From NCBI GenBank assembly GCA_016294075.1, contig JAEDCQ010000004.1, forward strand, positions 1 to 64,000: 64,000 nucleotides of DNA. The letters are read 5' to 3'. Source of the stretch: Lachnospiraceae bacterium. GTDB lineage: Bacteria; Bacillota; Clostridia; Lachnospirales; Lachnospiraceae. Position 1 is the stretch's first letter. Each line of letters opens with the position of its first letter. A model generated the notes under the pieces. It made no database searches and was not told where the DNA came from. It saw only the letters and a program-made list of their open reading frames with translations. The position numbers and the translations under genes are program-made. Positions 33,708 to 43,012 of this stretch are shown in pieces.

Positions 33708-34895
33708 CTACTTCTTTTTATTCTTCTTTATAAAGTCTTCGTATAACGGTGACATATTTCTCATGTATTCCACCGTTTCTTTTATTACAGAAACAGTGTA
33801 GTCCACATCTTCCTTTGTAGTCTCTTCACTCAGAGTCAGGCGCAGAGAACCATGTGCACGCTCATGAGGAAGCCCGATTGCAAGCAGTACATGGGACGGG
33901 TCAAGTGAACCCGATGTACATGCCGAGCCGCTGGACGCACAGATTCCTGCCATGTCCAATTTAATCAAAAGTGACTCTCCTTCTACAAATTCAAATCCGA
34001 AATGGACATTATTCGGAAGTCTGTTTATTCTGTCACCGTTCAACCAGCAATACTCAATTTCTGTTTCCAGTTTTTGGATAAAATAATCGCGTAGTTCTAT
34101 TTCCTTTACGGTTTTTTCGTCCATTATGGCAAAAGCACGTTTTACCGCTGCACCAAGTCCTACAATACCCGGTACATTTTCCGTCCCGGCACGCCTGCCT
34201 CTCTCCTGCTGTCCTCCATGTACAAAAGAACGAAGCTTAAGACCTGTGCGGATATATAAAAAACCGATTCCCTTCGGTCCGTTTAATTTATGACCACTTG
34301 CACTTAACATATCTATATGATATTCATCCACATTAATCGGAACCTGACCGAAAGCCTGTACTGCATCTGTATGGAAAATGACATTATGCTTTTTGGCAAT
34401 TTCACCGATTTCTTTTATCGGCTCTATCGTACCAATCTCATTATTTGCAAACATAACAGAAATTAAGATGGTATCTTCCCGGATGGATTTTTCCAATTGT
34501 TCCAAATTGATTCTTCCGTTTTCATCAACATCCAGATATGTGATTTCATATCCCTGCGCTTCCAGATATTCACATGTATGCAGAATGGCATGATGCTCTA
34601 TTTTAGATGTAATAATATGCTTTCCTTTTGATTTATATGCTTCTGCTGCAGCCTTTAACGCCCAGTTATCTGATTCGGAACCGCCGGCCGTAAAATAGAT
34701 TTCATTTGTCTTACAGCCTAAAAAAGAGGCAATTGTCTCTCTGGCTTCCGTCACTGCCTTCTTACTTTCCGAACCAAGTGAATAGATACTGCTTGGATTT
34801 CCGTAATGCTCCGTAAAATAAGGAAGCATCGCATCTACAACTTCCGGTGCCGTTTTCGTTGTTGCCGCATTATCTAAATATATAATTTTATTCAA
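33708..34895 (-). CDS. iscS: Cysteine desulfurase
   Basis: A PLP enzyme releasing sulfur from cysteine as a persulfide. The 395-residue protein has YLDNAATTK, the PLP-lysine segment SASGHKLNGPKG, and the catalytic-cysteine loop SSGSACTSGSLDPSH. It heads the iscS-iscU-mnmA operon, with a very good promoter upstream. Length is normal; the Lys-rich C-terminal tail is species-specific. Confidence 0.97.
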   Translation of the reverse strand: MNKIIYLDNAATTKTAPEVVDAMLPYFTEHYGNPSSIYSLGSESKKAVTEARETIASFLGCKTNEIYFTAGGSESDNWALKAAAEAYKSKGKHIITSKIEHHAILHTCEYLEAQGYEITYLDVDENGRINLEQLEKSIREDTILISVMFANNEIGTIEPIKEIGEIAKKHNVIFHTDAVQAFGQVPINVDEYHIDMLSASGHKLNGPKGIGFLYIRTGLKLRSFVHGGQQERGRRAGTENVPGIVGLGAAVKRAFAIMDEKTVKEIELRDYFIQKLETEIEYCWLNGDRINRLPNNVHFGFEFVEGESLLIKLDMAGICASSGSACTSGSLDPSHVLLAIGLPHERAHGSLRLTLSEETTKEDVDYTVSVIKETVEYMRNMSPLYEDFIKKNKKK

Positions 34896-34938
34896 AAATT
34901 ACACCTTCTTTCAATTCCTACCATTTTACTTCGAATTC

Positions 34939-34967
34939 AATATAGCACTCGCTTTTCGTTCTGTCAA
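34939..34967 (-). promoter_or_regulatory. Promoter of the iscS operon
   Basis: TTGACA (34962-34967) and TATATT (34939-34944) are 17 bp apart, about 45 bp before the iscS start. No IscR-like site was seen. Confidence 0.8.
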
Positions 34968-35015
34968 CGAAACTAAATGCATAATATTTATCAATCATAG
35001 CATAAAAGAGGGCTT

Positions 35016-36353
35016 ATGAAAATCCCCCGCAACTCCATCATTTACGGCACATTTATTTTAACTGCCGTCAGTTTTTTATGCCGCGCAATCGGCTTTTTCT
35101 ATCGTATCTACATTTCACAAACCTTTGGAGAGGAAGGCATGGGGATTTTTCAGTTAACTGCCCCTGTTATGTCTGTTGCCTACTCGCTTTGCTGCGCAGG
35201 ATTTCAAACGGCAATCTCCCGCTATGTCGCTGCCCGTACAGACGATTCAAGGACCTGTGTGAAATTTCTGCTTACCGGTTTGTCCATTACAGGTATGCTT
35301 TCCGTTTTCTTTTCCTTACTTATTTATGAATGCTCGAATTTCCTTGCCACAAATATAATTTTGGAGCCCCGCACTGCCCCCCTGCTGCGTCTTTTAGCTC
35401 TTTCCTTTCCTTTTTCTTCTGTCCATTGTTGTTTAAACGGCTATTATTACGGGAAAAAGAAGGCCGGGATTCCGGCACTTTTGCAGTTGACGGAACAGAT
35501 AACCCGTGTTGGCGGTGTATATCTCCTATGTCAGTTTTATTTTAAAAAACAGACACTACCGCCGCTTGCCGTTTCGGCAGCCGGTACCGCTATCGCCGAA
35601 TTCGGTAGTGCCATATTATCTCTTTGTTTTATTTTACCCTATTTTACAAACAAACAATCCAAATCAGCAAAATCTGTTTTCCAAAAAGCACGCACTCTAT
35701 CATACAGAAAGACCGCATCATTGCTCCTTACCATGGCTGTACCGTTAAGCATAAGCCGGATTATTGTTAATCTTCTGCAAAGTGTTGAGAATATCTATAT
35801 TCCGGAAATGCTGCGCTTATACGGTTATACAACAGAGGAATCCCTTGCCCTGTTCGGTGTGCTCACAGGTATGGCATTAACAGTTATTCTTCTGCCCTGT
35901 TCTTTTGTAAATTCAATGGCTGTCCTGTTACTGCCAAAAATTTCCGAAGCTCAGTCACGCAATCGGAATAAAGAAATTTCACTTGTCATTAAACGATGTA
36001 TTATCTTCTGCTGTATCTTAGGAAGTATCTGTACGGCTGTTTTTTTCTTTGGCGGCTGTCTGGCGGGGAATCTGCTTTTTCACAGTAAAACAGCAGGTGA
36101 ATATATTGTATCCCTCAGTTTCATATGCCCGTTTTTATATATTACCGCCTCCCTTGGCAGTGTACTTCACGGCCTTGGGAAAACCTATACTACCCTATTT
36201 ATTAATATAGGAACACTCTTAATAAGAATTGCTTCCGTATTTTTTCTTGTTTCCCGTATCGGAATCCCCGGGTATATACTGGGACTTCTGGCCGGACAAT
36301 GTTTTTCTTCCATATGCTGTATAATAAGCCTGAGAAAATATGCTTTGTATTGA
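35016..36353 (+). CDS. SpoVB/MurJ-type flippase (MATE-like polysaccharide transporter)
   Basis: The 445-residue protein has about 12-14 membrane helices and the SpoVB-type start SIIYGTFILTAVSFLCRAIGFFYRI, GMGIFQLTAPV and the LPKISEAQSRN loop. SpoVB-family members flip lipid-linked envelope precursors across the membrane; some act in spore cortex formation. It stands alone between the divergent iscS operon and DAHP synthase. Whether this paralogue is a sporulation or vegetative protein cannot be told. Confidence 0.85.
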   Translation: MKIPRNSIIYGTFILTAVSFLCRAIGFFYRIYISQTFGEEGMGIFQLTAPVMSVAYSLCCAGFQTAISRYVAARTDDSRTCVKFLLTGLSITGMLSVFFSLLIYECSNFLATNIILEPRTAPLLRLLALSFPFSSVHCCLNGYYYGKKKAGIPALLQLTEQITRVGGVYLLCQFYFKKQTLPPLAVSAAGTAIAEFGSAILSLCFILPYFTNKQSKSAKSVFQKARTLSYRKTASLLLTMAVPLSISRIIVNLLQSVENIYIPEMLRLYGYTTEESLALFGVLTGMALTVILLPCSFVNSMAVLLLPKISEAQSRNRNKEISLVIKRCIIFCCILGSICTAVFFFGGCLAGNLLFHSKTAGEYIVSLSFICPFLYITASLGSVLHGLGKTYTTLFINIGTLLIRIASVFFLVSRIGIPGYILGLLAGQCFSSICCIISLRKYALY

Positions 36354-36474
36354 AAATAATGCAAGATAATAAAAGAATTTATTTTTTTATTTTTCTTTCT
36401 GTGATAAAATATGGATGCAGATTTTAGAAAATATACGCCTGTTTTAATAACACAGACGCCAGAAGAGGTTTTAT

Positions 36475-37503
36475 ATGAGTTTTCAATTTATACAAAAGCT
36501 TCCTACTCCGGAAGAAATACGTGAAGAATTTCCTATCCCCGCTCCCCTTGTAAAGCTGAAGGAAGAGCGTGACGCTATTATTCGTGATGTTATCACGGGA
36601 AAAAATGAGCGCTTTCTGGTTATCGTCGGTCCATGCTCTGCCGATAATGAAGATTCCGTATGCGATTATGTGGAAAGATTGAGTAAAATTAATGAAAAAG
36701 TAAAAGATAAGCTTGTATTAATTCCGCGAATCTATACAAATAAGCCACGTACTACGGGAGATGGCTACAAAGGGATTGTCCATCAGCCCGATCCCGAAAA
36801 AAAAGAGGATTTCCGTCAGGGACTTCTTGCCATGCGAAAAATGCATATCCGTGCTATGGAAGTCTCCGGTCTTACAAGTGCAGATGAAATGCTGTACCCT
36901 GAAAATTGGGGCTATGTCAGTGATATTCTTTCTTATGTTGCCATCGGTGCCCGTTCCGTTGAGGATCAGCAGCATCGTCTGACAGTAAGTGGGTTTGACA
37001 TTCCTGCGGGCATGAAAAATCCTACAAGTGGTGATTTTTCCGTTATGCTCAATTCCGTCTATGCGGCACAACACAGCCACTCTTTTACATACCGCGGTTA
37101 CGAGGTATTAACCTCCGGCAATCCTCTGGCACATACTATTTTACGCGGTTCCGTTAATAAATACGGAAGAAGCCTGGCCAATTATCATTACGAAGACTTA
37201 ATCACACTGCTCTCTTTATATGCGGAAAGGGATTTGTTAAATCCCGCCTGTATTATTGATACAAATCATAATAATTCCAATAAGCAGTTTAAAGAACAGA
37301 TTCGTATTACAAAAGAAGTATTACACAGCAGACGTGTAAATCCGGATATCAGCAAACTCGTAAAAGGTGTTATGATTGAAAGCTATATTGAAGAAGGCTG
37401 TCAGAAGGTCGGCGGTGGTATATACGGAAAATCCATTACGGACCCTTGTCTTGGTTTTGAGGATACAGAAAGGCTGTTATACGAAATTGCGGAGCTTGTT
37501 TAA
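36475..37503 (+). CDS. aroF: 3-Deoxy-7-phosphoheptulonate synthase, class I
   Basis: DAHP synthase joins phosphoenolpyruvate and erythrose 4-phosphate, the first shikimate step. The 342-residue protein has VIVGPCSADNEDSV, PRIYTNKPRTTGDGYKG, the RSVEDQQHR segment and IIDTNHNNSNK, typical of the AroFGH type. There is no fused regulatory domain. The gene is monocistronic; a -10-like TGATAAAAT near 36402 lies upstream. The convergent neighbour is XerD, with a terminator between. Confidence 0.95.
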   Translation: MSFQFIQKLPTPEEIREEFPIPAPLVKLKEERDAIIRDVITGKNERFLVIVGPCSADNEDSVCDYVERLSKINEKVKDKLVLIPRIYTNKPRTTGDGYKGIVHQPDPEKKEDFRQGLLAMRKMHIRAMEVSGLTSADEMLYPENWGYVSDILSYVAIGARSVEDQQHRLTVSGFDIPAGMKNPTSGDFSVMLNSVYAAQHSHSFTYRGYEVLTSGNPLAHTILRGSVNKYGRSLANYHYEDLITLLSLYAERDLLNPACIIDTNHNNSNKQFKEQIRITKEVLHSRRVNPDISKLVKGVMIESYIEEGCQKVGGGIYGKSITDPCLGFEDTERLLYEIAELV

Positions 37504-37547
37504 TATTCCGTTCCGGTTTCAATCCAAATTATATGTCTTTAGAAAGT

Positions 37548-37577
37548 AAGAGCTCATCCTCGCGGATGAGCTCTTTT
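37548..37577. terminator. Bidirectional terminator between aroF and xerD
   Basis: AAGAGCTCATCC (37548-37559) pairs with GGATGAGCTCTT (37564-37575), flanked by a T run on the plus side. The xerD stop codon TGA (37554-37556) lies inside the hairpin, so the terminator encodes the last residues of XerD. Confidence 0.9.
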
Positions 37578-38438
37578 ATATACTTCACGTATGTGATTGT
37601 GATTCATCGTTGCATATATCTGTGTTGTGGATATATCGGAATGTCCGAGCATTTCCTGTACACTTTTTAAATCTGCTCCGTTTTCTACCAAATGAGCTGC
37701 GAACGAATGACGAAGGGTATGCGGAGTGATATCTGCCGTGATGCCTGCCTTTTTGGCATAATATTTAATCAGTTTCCAGAATCCCTGACGGCTCATTGCC
37801 CTGCCTGAACAATTTACAAAAAGTATATTGCTTTGCGAATCTGCAATCATCTTTGCTCTGGCAGTATCTATGTACCGAATCAGTGCCGCACGAGCTTTCG
37901 CTCCGAAAGGAATCATTCGCTCTTTATTACCATCTTTACAGGTAATATAATTCATCTGAAGATTTAAATCTTCCATCGTAAGCTTAATCAATTCCGTCAC
38001 CCTGATTCCTGTGGCATATAAGAGTTCTAACATGGCCTTATCCCTGATTTCCTTCGGACTGTTATGAGAAGGCTGCTCCAATAAGGTTCCCACCTCATTC
38101 ATTGTCATAATCTCTGGGACTTTCTTTTCAATTTTAGGAACCTTAAGTGTTGTCGAAATATCTTCACTCAATATTCCCTCTTCCTGCAAAAAATGGACCC
38201 ATGCCTTAAGAGATGCAATATTCCTTGAAACCGTTGTCGGCTTAAATTGTTCCTCATCCATCACATGAACATACTCTTCCAAATCCCGGGGCTTCAGCTC
38301 TTTTACAGAAGTAATTCCCCTGGAATTGCAAAAGACCATGAATTTCTTTAAATCTCTTTGGTACGACATCTGTGTATTGGCTGAGGACTGTTTTACATTA
38401 TGTAAATAAGAAACAAAGGCATCTATCTCTTTTTGCAT
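37554..38438 (-). CDS. xerD: Tyrosine recombinase XerD
   Basis: A site-specific recombinase that, with XerC, resolves chromosome dimers at dif. The 294-residue protein has the N-terminal SAM-like domain and the catalytic Arg in TGIRVTEL, Lys in CKDGNKERMIP, HTLRHSFAAH, LGHSDISTTQIY and the nucleophilic Tyr in that last motif. Start 38438 has a GGAAGG site; the TTG at 38459 gives a longer N-terminus. A SpoIIM-like gene lies upstream, as in Bacillus. Confidence 0.95.
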   Translation of the reverse strand: MQKEIDAFVSYLHNVKQSSANTQMSYQRDLKKFMVFCNSRGITSVKELKPRDLEEYVHVMDEEQFKPTTVSRNIASLKAWVHFLQEEGILSEDISTTLKVPKIEKKVPEIMTMNEVGTLLEQPSHNSPKEIRDKAMLELLYATGIRVTELIKLTMEDLNLQMNYITCKDGNKERMIPFGAKARAALIRYIDTARAKMIADSQSNILFVNCSGRAMSRQGFWKLIKYYAKKAGITADITPHTLRHSFAAHLVENGADLKSVQEMLGHSDISTTQIYATMNHNHIREVYKRAHPRG

Positions 38439-38497
38439 TCTTAAAACCCTTCCCCACAAGTATCATAATAAGACAAATTTCTTGTCGTATACGAGTC

Positions 38498-38526
38498 ATT
38501 ATAATAAGAATTTTAAAGAAAAGCAA
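38498..38526 (-). promoter_or_regulatory. Promoter of xerD
   Basis: TTGCTT (38521-38526) and consensus TATAAT (38498-38503) on the minus strand are 17 bp apart, 60 bp upstream of the XerD start. Confidence 0.75.
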
Positions 38527-38624
38527 CGAATATTTTTCCCAAAAAATGGCTGTTTTTCGGGTTTTTTCCTATTTACACAAGATATCGGCAAATAAATTTT
38601 TTTATAATACCAGATATAGTAAAG

Positions 38625-39179
38625 TTATCCAAAAAATATTTTTAAATATGCAATAAGCAAAAAAGGATTTACATAACTTTCTATAAATATCCCCATTATG
38701 ACAACCCCTGCTGATAAGAAAAATCCTATAGGCTTTTTTATTCTGAAAAGCTGTCTTTTTTCCGTTTCGCAATACATTAATCCATATGCCATCCAATAAA
38801 AAAGAAAATGCGGAATAACAGATACAAGCAGCAGACCAATTCCTGCAATTCCATACCAGACAAAAAACAGCTTAAATAAAATACCGAAGGATATTCCAAG
38901 CCATGCCGTAACAATTCTAAAAACTATTTTCCTCAAAGGTGTATATACAAGAAAAAACAACAAAAGCATTATCATTCCGCGACTATAAAGACATTGGAGA
39001 AATAAGGCTTTTTTATTCCATCCCTTTTCTAAAAATGCTAAAGATAAGCTTTGATTCAGCAATGTATTTTCGGGCGTTTTCCCTTTTGCAAATATGGTTA
39101 TAAGAATAGCTCCCAATAAAAAACATATACCGAATATTAATTCATGTTCGGTAATCTTCTTTTTTTCTTTCATTTTCAT
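38625..39179 (-). CDS. Divergent SpoIIM-like membrane protein
   Basis: The 184-residue protein has about five hydrophobic helices, ending with a helix and FIESYVNPFLLIAYLK, which resembles the E-x-Y-x-N-P closing motif of stage II sporulation protein M. SpoIIM is part of the SpoIIDMP complex for engulfment in sporulating Firmicutes. Its place directly upstream of xerD matches the Bacillus order spoIIM-fur-xerD. Overall similarity is not strong enough to be sure. The ATG at 39173 may be the real start. Confidence 0.6.
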   Translation of the reverse strand: MKMKEKKKITEHELIFGICFLLGAILITIFAKGKTPENTLLNQSLSLAFLEKGWNKKALFLQCLYSRGMIMLLLFFLVYTPLRKIVFRIVTAWLGISFGILFKLFFVWYGIAGIGLLLVSVIPHFLFYWMAYGLMYCETEKRQLFRIKKPIGFFLSAGVVIMGIFIESYVNPFLLIAYLKIFFG

Positions 39180-39221
39180 TCATCCGATGAAACAACTCTA
39201 TTCAATATATGTTCTTTCCCG

Positions 39222-39263
39222 CAAAAGAAAAACTTGTCCTTGAAAATCTTTCAAAGACAAGTT
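39222..39263 (-). terminator. Terminator of the repeat lipoprotein gene
   Basis: AACTTGTC-C-TTGAAA (39231-39245) pairs with TTTCAA-A-GACAAGTT (39249-39263) and is followed by TTTTTCTTTT on the minus strand, 22 bp past the gene's stop codon. Confidence 0.85.
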
Positions 39264-39284
39264 CACCGGATATCGTTGTTTTAT

Positions 39285-40847
39285 CTATTCTTGAGGCTGT
39301 CCGCTTACCGCAAACATGTTTCCGTCGGTAGTGATAACAAATTCTGTAGACCACTCCATATTCTGCATGTTTCCATTACCAAATCCTCTGCCGCCACCGG
39401 GCATCTGTGGTCTCTCGCCTTCGGGCATCTGTGGTTTTTCGCCATCCGGTTGCTGCGGTCTCTCACCATCCGGCATCTGCGGATTTTCTTTGTCCCCCTG
39501 CTTCGGCATTTTACCGCCTCGCATGCCGTTTTCCGTCTTGGCAACATACATTTGGGAATCTCCGTTCCACAAAGAATAGGTTCCTTCCGCTAAATCAACA
39601 TTGGAAATGAGCAGATAGGTAAAGTTATTTGCAGGGATGCATTCGCTGATAACCTCACCATTTTCATTTCTGACTAAAACAGGAGAATCTGTTTCCACAG
39701 AGGAATCAAAAGAAAATACCAGATACGTCTGTTCACTGTCTGCAATTTCATCCAGCATATTACCGGTTGCGAGAACTGTGCCGCCATTGATATAAATCCC
39801 CTTATCGGAATCAATGCCCGCATCCTGACTAAAGGAACAGGCATAAGCCGTTACCGTACCACCGTTAATTACCAGCCATCCGTTTGAATCAATCCCATCA
39901 CCCTCTCCGGTAGAGCCGTCAACTATAATATTTAAGTTGCCACCATTTATAGTCGTGACAGATATACCATCCTCATTGGTGTTAATACCGTCATTTCCGG
40001 ATGTAATATTAATATTTCCGCCGTTAATTGTAAGATGTAATTCTGTATCCAGTCCTTCATTTTCTGCTTTTATATTTAGAATACCTGTATTTTCTTCCTC
40101 ACCGTTTATATTCATGGACATTTTGGAATAAAATGCCCCATCGTATTTATGAAGCTTCTCACTATCCGTTATTTCTGTTTTGTCTTCATTTAATTCTACC
40201 GACTTGTAAATCTTTGCCACATAAGAACCTGTTATATTGTTTACGCTACCATCTGCTATAATGACATTTGCACCTGCCGCTTTGGTATCTACTATACTGT
40301 TCGCATCCTCTTCCTTATCGGAGCCACATTCATATACTTCATAAAAAATAACTGCCGGTGCTACTTCACAGGTAATGTCCGCATTATTTAAAATCAGTGT
40401 GACAACTGCATCCTGATTTTTTTCTGCCTCTTCACCAAGGTTAACTGCAATCTGTCCTTTTGATAGGCTGCCGCTTACTACATAATTCCCCGGCTTCGTA
40501 ATATGAACAACCGTATGGGCATCTGCCTCTTTTTGAGAATGCTCGTCGTCTTTAGTACCCTCACCATAGGTAAAATCCTGTCCTTCCAAGTAAAACACAA
40601 TATCATTAGTAGCATAAACAGAGGCATCTTCACTTGTTGAGATGTCCTCACCGTCTACTGTAATCTTTGCATCATCCAATATAATACTTACAGCATCATA
40701 TTCTTTTGCTAATTCTTCATTCGCTTTTATATTTTCCGTTACTACGCTTTCATTCTGTTCCGTGCTTTCTTTTTTCGTTTTTCCGCATCCGGCTATGCAA
40801 GCTGCAAGTAGGACGCAAAAAATTACTCTTCTCCATTTACGATGCAT
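39285..40847 (-). CDS. Secreted lipoprotein, beta-helix-like carbohydrate-binding type with Pro-rich repeats
   Basis: The 520-residue protein has a lipobox (IAGC, Cys at about 21). The middle contains beta-helix-like repeats built on INGGNINITSG, INGGNLNIIVDG and INGGTVTAYA, similar to the carbohydrate-binding domain (DUF4353-type) proteins of Lachnospiraceae. The C-terminus carries four 8-residue repeats (PQMPDGER, PQQPDGEK, PQMPEGER, PQMPGGGR). It is probably on the cell surface; binding to a glycan is inferred from family resemblance. MHRK (40847) is taken as start because of its AAGG site. Upstream are three phased TTTCACA repeats. Confidence 0.78.
   Translation of the reverse strand: MHRKWRRVIFCVLLAACIAGCGKTKKESTEQNESVVTENIKANEELAKEYDAVSIILDDAKITVDGEDISTSEDASVYATNDIVFYLEGQDFTYGEGTKDDEHSQKEADAHTVVHITKPGNYVVSGSLSKGQIAVNLGEEAEKNQDAVVTLILNNADITCEVAPAVIFYEVYECGSDKEEDANSIVDTKAAGANVIIADGSVNNITGSYVAKIYKSVELNEDKTEITDSEKLHKYDGAFYSKMSMNINGEEENTGILNIKAENEGLDTELHLTINGGNINITSGNDGINTNEDGISVTTINGGNLNIIVDGSTGEGDGIDSNGWLVINGGTVTAYACSFSQDAGIDSDKGIYINGGTVLATGNMLDEIADSEQTYLVFSFDSSVETDSPVLVRNENGEVISECIPANNFTYLLISNVDLAEGTYSLWNGDSQMYVAKTENGMRGGKMPKQGDKENPQMPDGERPQQPDGEKPQMPEGERPQMPGGGRGFGNGNMQNMEWSTEFVITTDGNMFAVSGQPQE
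39390..39500 (-). repeat. 24-bp coding repeats in the lipoprotein C-terminus
   Basis: Four degenerate 24-bp units encode the 8-residue PQxPxGEx repeats. Such units can gain or lose copies by slippage. Confidence 0.7.
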
Positions 40848-40914
40848 CATTTTTCCTTTCCCGTCATGAGTCCACACAAATACCTGTATCCTATTCATTC
40901 TCGATTTTTTTCAA

Positions 40915-40976
40915 ATTATGCATCATAAATTCTGTGTGTGCAAGAATTTCACAAAATGTTTCACACATATTTCACA
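40915..40976 (-). promoter_or_regulatory. Promoter of the lipoprotein gene with upstream TTTCACA repeats
   Basis: TTGCAC (40938-40943) and CATAAT (40915-40920) are 17 bp apart. On the plus strand directly upstream, TTTCACA occurs at 40947-40953, 40959-40965 and 40970-40976, spaced 12 and 11 bp, one helical turn, like PhoP-type direct-repeat boxes. Confidence 0.6.
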
Positions 40977-40980
40977 TTTA

Positions 40981-41517
40981 TTATGAATGTAATTTTCTGT
41001 AGTATGCCAACAAGGCACAGATTGTCTTGGAATCCTGAATCTGTCCGTTGTCAATCATGCTAAGCAGTTCATCAAGAGAATACTCTGCAATATCCACATA
41101 TTCATCTTCATCCAGTTCCTGCTTGCCTGCGATAAGATTTTCTGCCAGATAAATATCAATTCTTTCATTACAGAATGCCACTGTAGTCCGGATTGATAAT
41201 AGGAATTCAGATTTCCCCGCACGATATCCTGTTTCCTCCTCCAATTCACGGAGAGCCGCCGAACGCATATCTTCCCCCGGATTAATACCTCCCGCCGGGA
41301 TTTCAAGTGTTTCCCGTTCCAATGCATTCCGATATTGGCGCACCATAACAAGCTTTCCGTTCTCTTTTACTGCCACACAGGCTGCTGCTCCCTTATGGTC
41401 AATAAAATCCCAGACTGCTGTATTTCCGTTGGGTACCTGCATCGTATCATGATAATAGTCGATAATTGCACCCTTTTTTACTAATTCTCTGTTCAGACGT
41501 TTATATTCTTTTGCCAT
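40981..41517 (-). CDS. Nudix hydrolase, ADP-ribose pyrophosphatase type
   Basis: The 178-residue protein has the Nudix box GGINPGEDMRSAALRELEEETGY and the upstream LEIPAGG of ADP-ribose pyrophosphatases, which hydrolyse ADP-ribose to AMP and ribose phosphate. It follows the aminotransferase gene by 4 bp and is probably co-transcribed. Confidence 0.92.
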   Translation of the reverse strand: MAKEYKRLNRELVKKGAIIDYYHDTMQVPNGNTAVWDFIDHKGAAACVAVKENGKLVMVRQYRNALERETLEIPAGGINPGEDMRSAALRELEEETGYRAGKSEFLLSIRTTVAFCNERIDIYLAENLIAGKQELDEDEYVDIAEYSLDELLSMIDNGQIQDSKTICALLAYYRKLHS

Positions 41518-41521
41518 GTTC

Positions 41522-42805
41522 TTAAAATAAACCTAATAATTTTTTCACACTGACTAATTTTACACAAAGTACAAAGATATTTGCTGCTTCCACCATTTCC
41601 TCCGGAGTCGGGAAGGAAGGAGCTATACGGATATTGGAATCCTTAGGGTCCTTCTTATAGGGGAAGGTAGCCCCTGCTCCTGTCAAAGTGACACCTGCTT
41701 CCTTACATTTTGCCACAATCTCTTTTGCACAGCCTTCCATCGCATCAAAAGAGATAAAATAACCGCCATGCGGACGAATCCAGCTTCCGATTTCAAGCCC
41801 TGAAAGCTCTGTATCAAACACCTGTAATACTGCTTCAAATTTGGGACGTAAAAAGTCCGCATGCTTTTTCATCTGCTCATAAATACCGTTTATATCTTTA
41901 AAATAACGTACATGACGCAGCATATTCAGCTTATCATAGCCGATTGTCTGAATGGTCATTGTTTTTTCAAACCATTTCAGATTCTCTTTAGAAGAGGCTA
42001 CTGCCGCAATACCTGCTCCTGCAAACGTTACCTTTGAAGTTGAGCAGAATTCGTATACTATATTTTCATTACCCCTCTTTTTGCATTCAGAAAAAATCTC
42101 TAACAGGGTATCTTTCGTATCTTCATATAAATCATGTACCGCATAAGCATTATCCCAGAAAATGCGGAAGTCCTCTGCAGCAGGCTTTAATGCCGCAAAT
42201 GCACGCACCGTATCATCGGAATAGGTAATGCCCTGTGGATTGGAATATTTCGGAACACACCAAATACCCTTTACGGCCGGATCATTTTCTACATACTGCT
42301 TTACCAATTCCATATCAGGACCCGACTGCGTCATCGGAATATTAATCATCTCGATACCGAATAATTCCGTAATGGCAAAATGACGGTCATATCCGGGCAC
42401 CGGACATAAGAACTTTACCTTATCCAGCTTACACCACGGCGTAGAGCCATTCACACCAAATGTGACAGAGCGGGAAATTGTATCATACATAATCGGAAGT
42501 GAAGCATTTCCGCATACAATCACATTTTCTGCGGGAACGCCTATCATATCTCCCATTAATTTTTTTGCTTCTGCAATACCCGTCACTTCTCCGTAATTAC
42601 GACAATCAACACCTTCTGAAATACAGTCTGACGCTTCATCTATCTGTGACAATAATGGCATACACATATCAAGCTGTGCAGCAGAAGGCTTACCTCTTGC
42701 CATATTCAGATTCAGCCCTTTCCCCTTAGCATCTTCAAATGCACTTTCCAATTCAACTAATAGTGTCTGTAATTCTTCCCTGCTGAGACTCTTGTATGCT
42801 TTCAT
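41522..42805 (-). CDS. PLP-dependent aminotransferase, aspartate aminotransferase type Ic
   Basis: The 427-residue protein has the fold-type I features: AEDFRIFWDNAYAVHDL, the PLP-lysine segment STSKVTFAGAGIAA and the C-terminal SWIRPHGGYFISFDA. The start LNMARGKPSAAQLDM is typical of the group also called Asp_aminotransf/MocR-like aminotransferases, for which aspartate activity has been reported. Substrate is uncertain. It leads a two-gene operon with the Nudix hydrolase and has a good promoter. Confidence 0.88.
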   Translation of the reverse strand: MKAYKSLSREELQTLLVELESAFEDAKGKGLNLNMARGKPSAAQLDMCMPLLSQIDEASDCISEGVDCRNYGEVTGIAEAKKLMGDMIGVPAENVIVCGNASLPIMYDTISRSVTFGVNGSTPWCKLDKVKFLCPVPGYDRHFAITELFGIEMINIPMTQSGPDMELVKQYVENDPAVKGIWCVPKYSNPQGITYSDDTVRAFAALKPAAEDFRIFWDNAYAVHDLYEDTKDTLLEIFSECKKRGNENIVYEFCSTSKVTFAGAGIAAVASSKENLKWFEKTMTIQTIGYDKLNMLRHVRYFKDINGIYEQMKKHADFLRPKFEAVLQVFDTELSGLEIGSWIRPHGGYFISFDAMEGCAKEIVAKCKEAGVTLTGAGATFPYKKDPKDSNIRIAPSFPTPEEMVEAANIFVLCVKLVSVKKLLGLF

Positions 42806-42884
42806 TGTTTTTCCCGTCCTTATTTCTTCATTTTCTCCTCATTAATACAAATCGTATTATCGTATACAATCATGCATTACTGAT

Positions 42885-42912
42885 ATTTTACTAGATATAC
42901 GGGCTTTGTCAA
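42885..42912 (-). promoter_or_regulatory. Promoter of the aminotransferase-Nudix operon
   Basis: TTGACA (42907-42912) and TAAAAT (42885-42890) on the minus strand are 16 bp apart. An ATCGTATTATCGTATAC stretch at 42851-42867 lies downstream of the start and resembles the palindrome in front of the ECF gene at 63161. Confidence 0.65.
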
Positions 42913-43012
42913 TATTTTTTTAAAAACTATCTATCCGTCCAAAATGAATTCCTTTGCTCTCGACCAATTCCCTCCGGCTTGGATGCCGTAGAGGACCACC
43001 TCATATCCGATT

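Noticed and set aside
37554..38438. XerD as a phage or mobile-element integrase
   Set aside because: Length, motifs and synteny with a SpoIIM-like gene fit the housekeeping recombinase; no element genes or att repeats nearby.
42935..43012. A 24-codon open tail directly downstream of the flavodoxin gene, in another frame
   Set aside because: Too short and without a recognisable domain; chance cannot be excluded.
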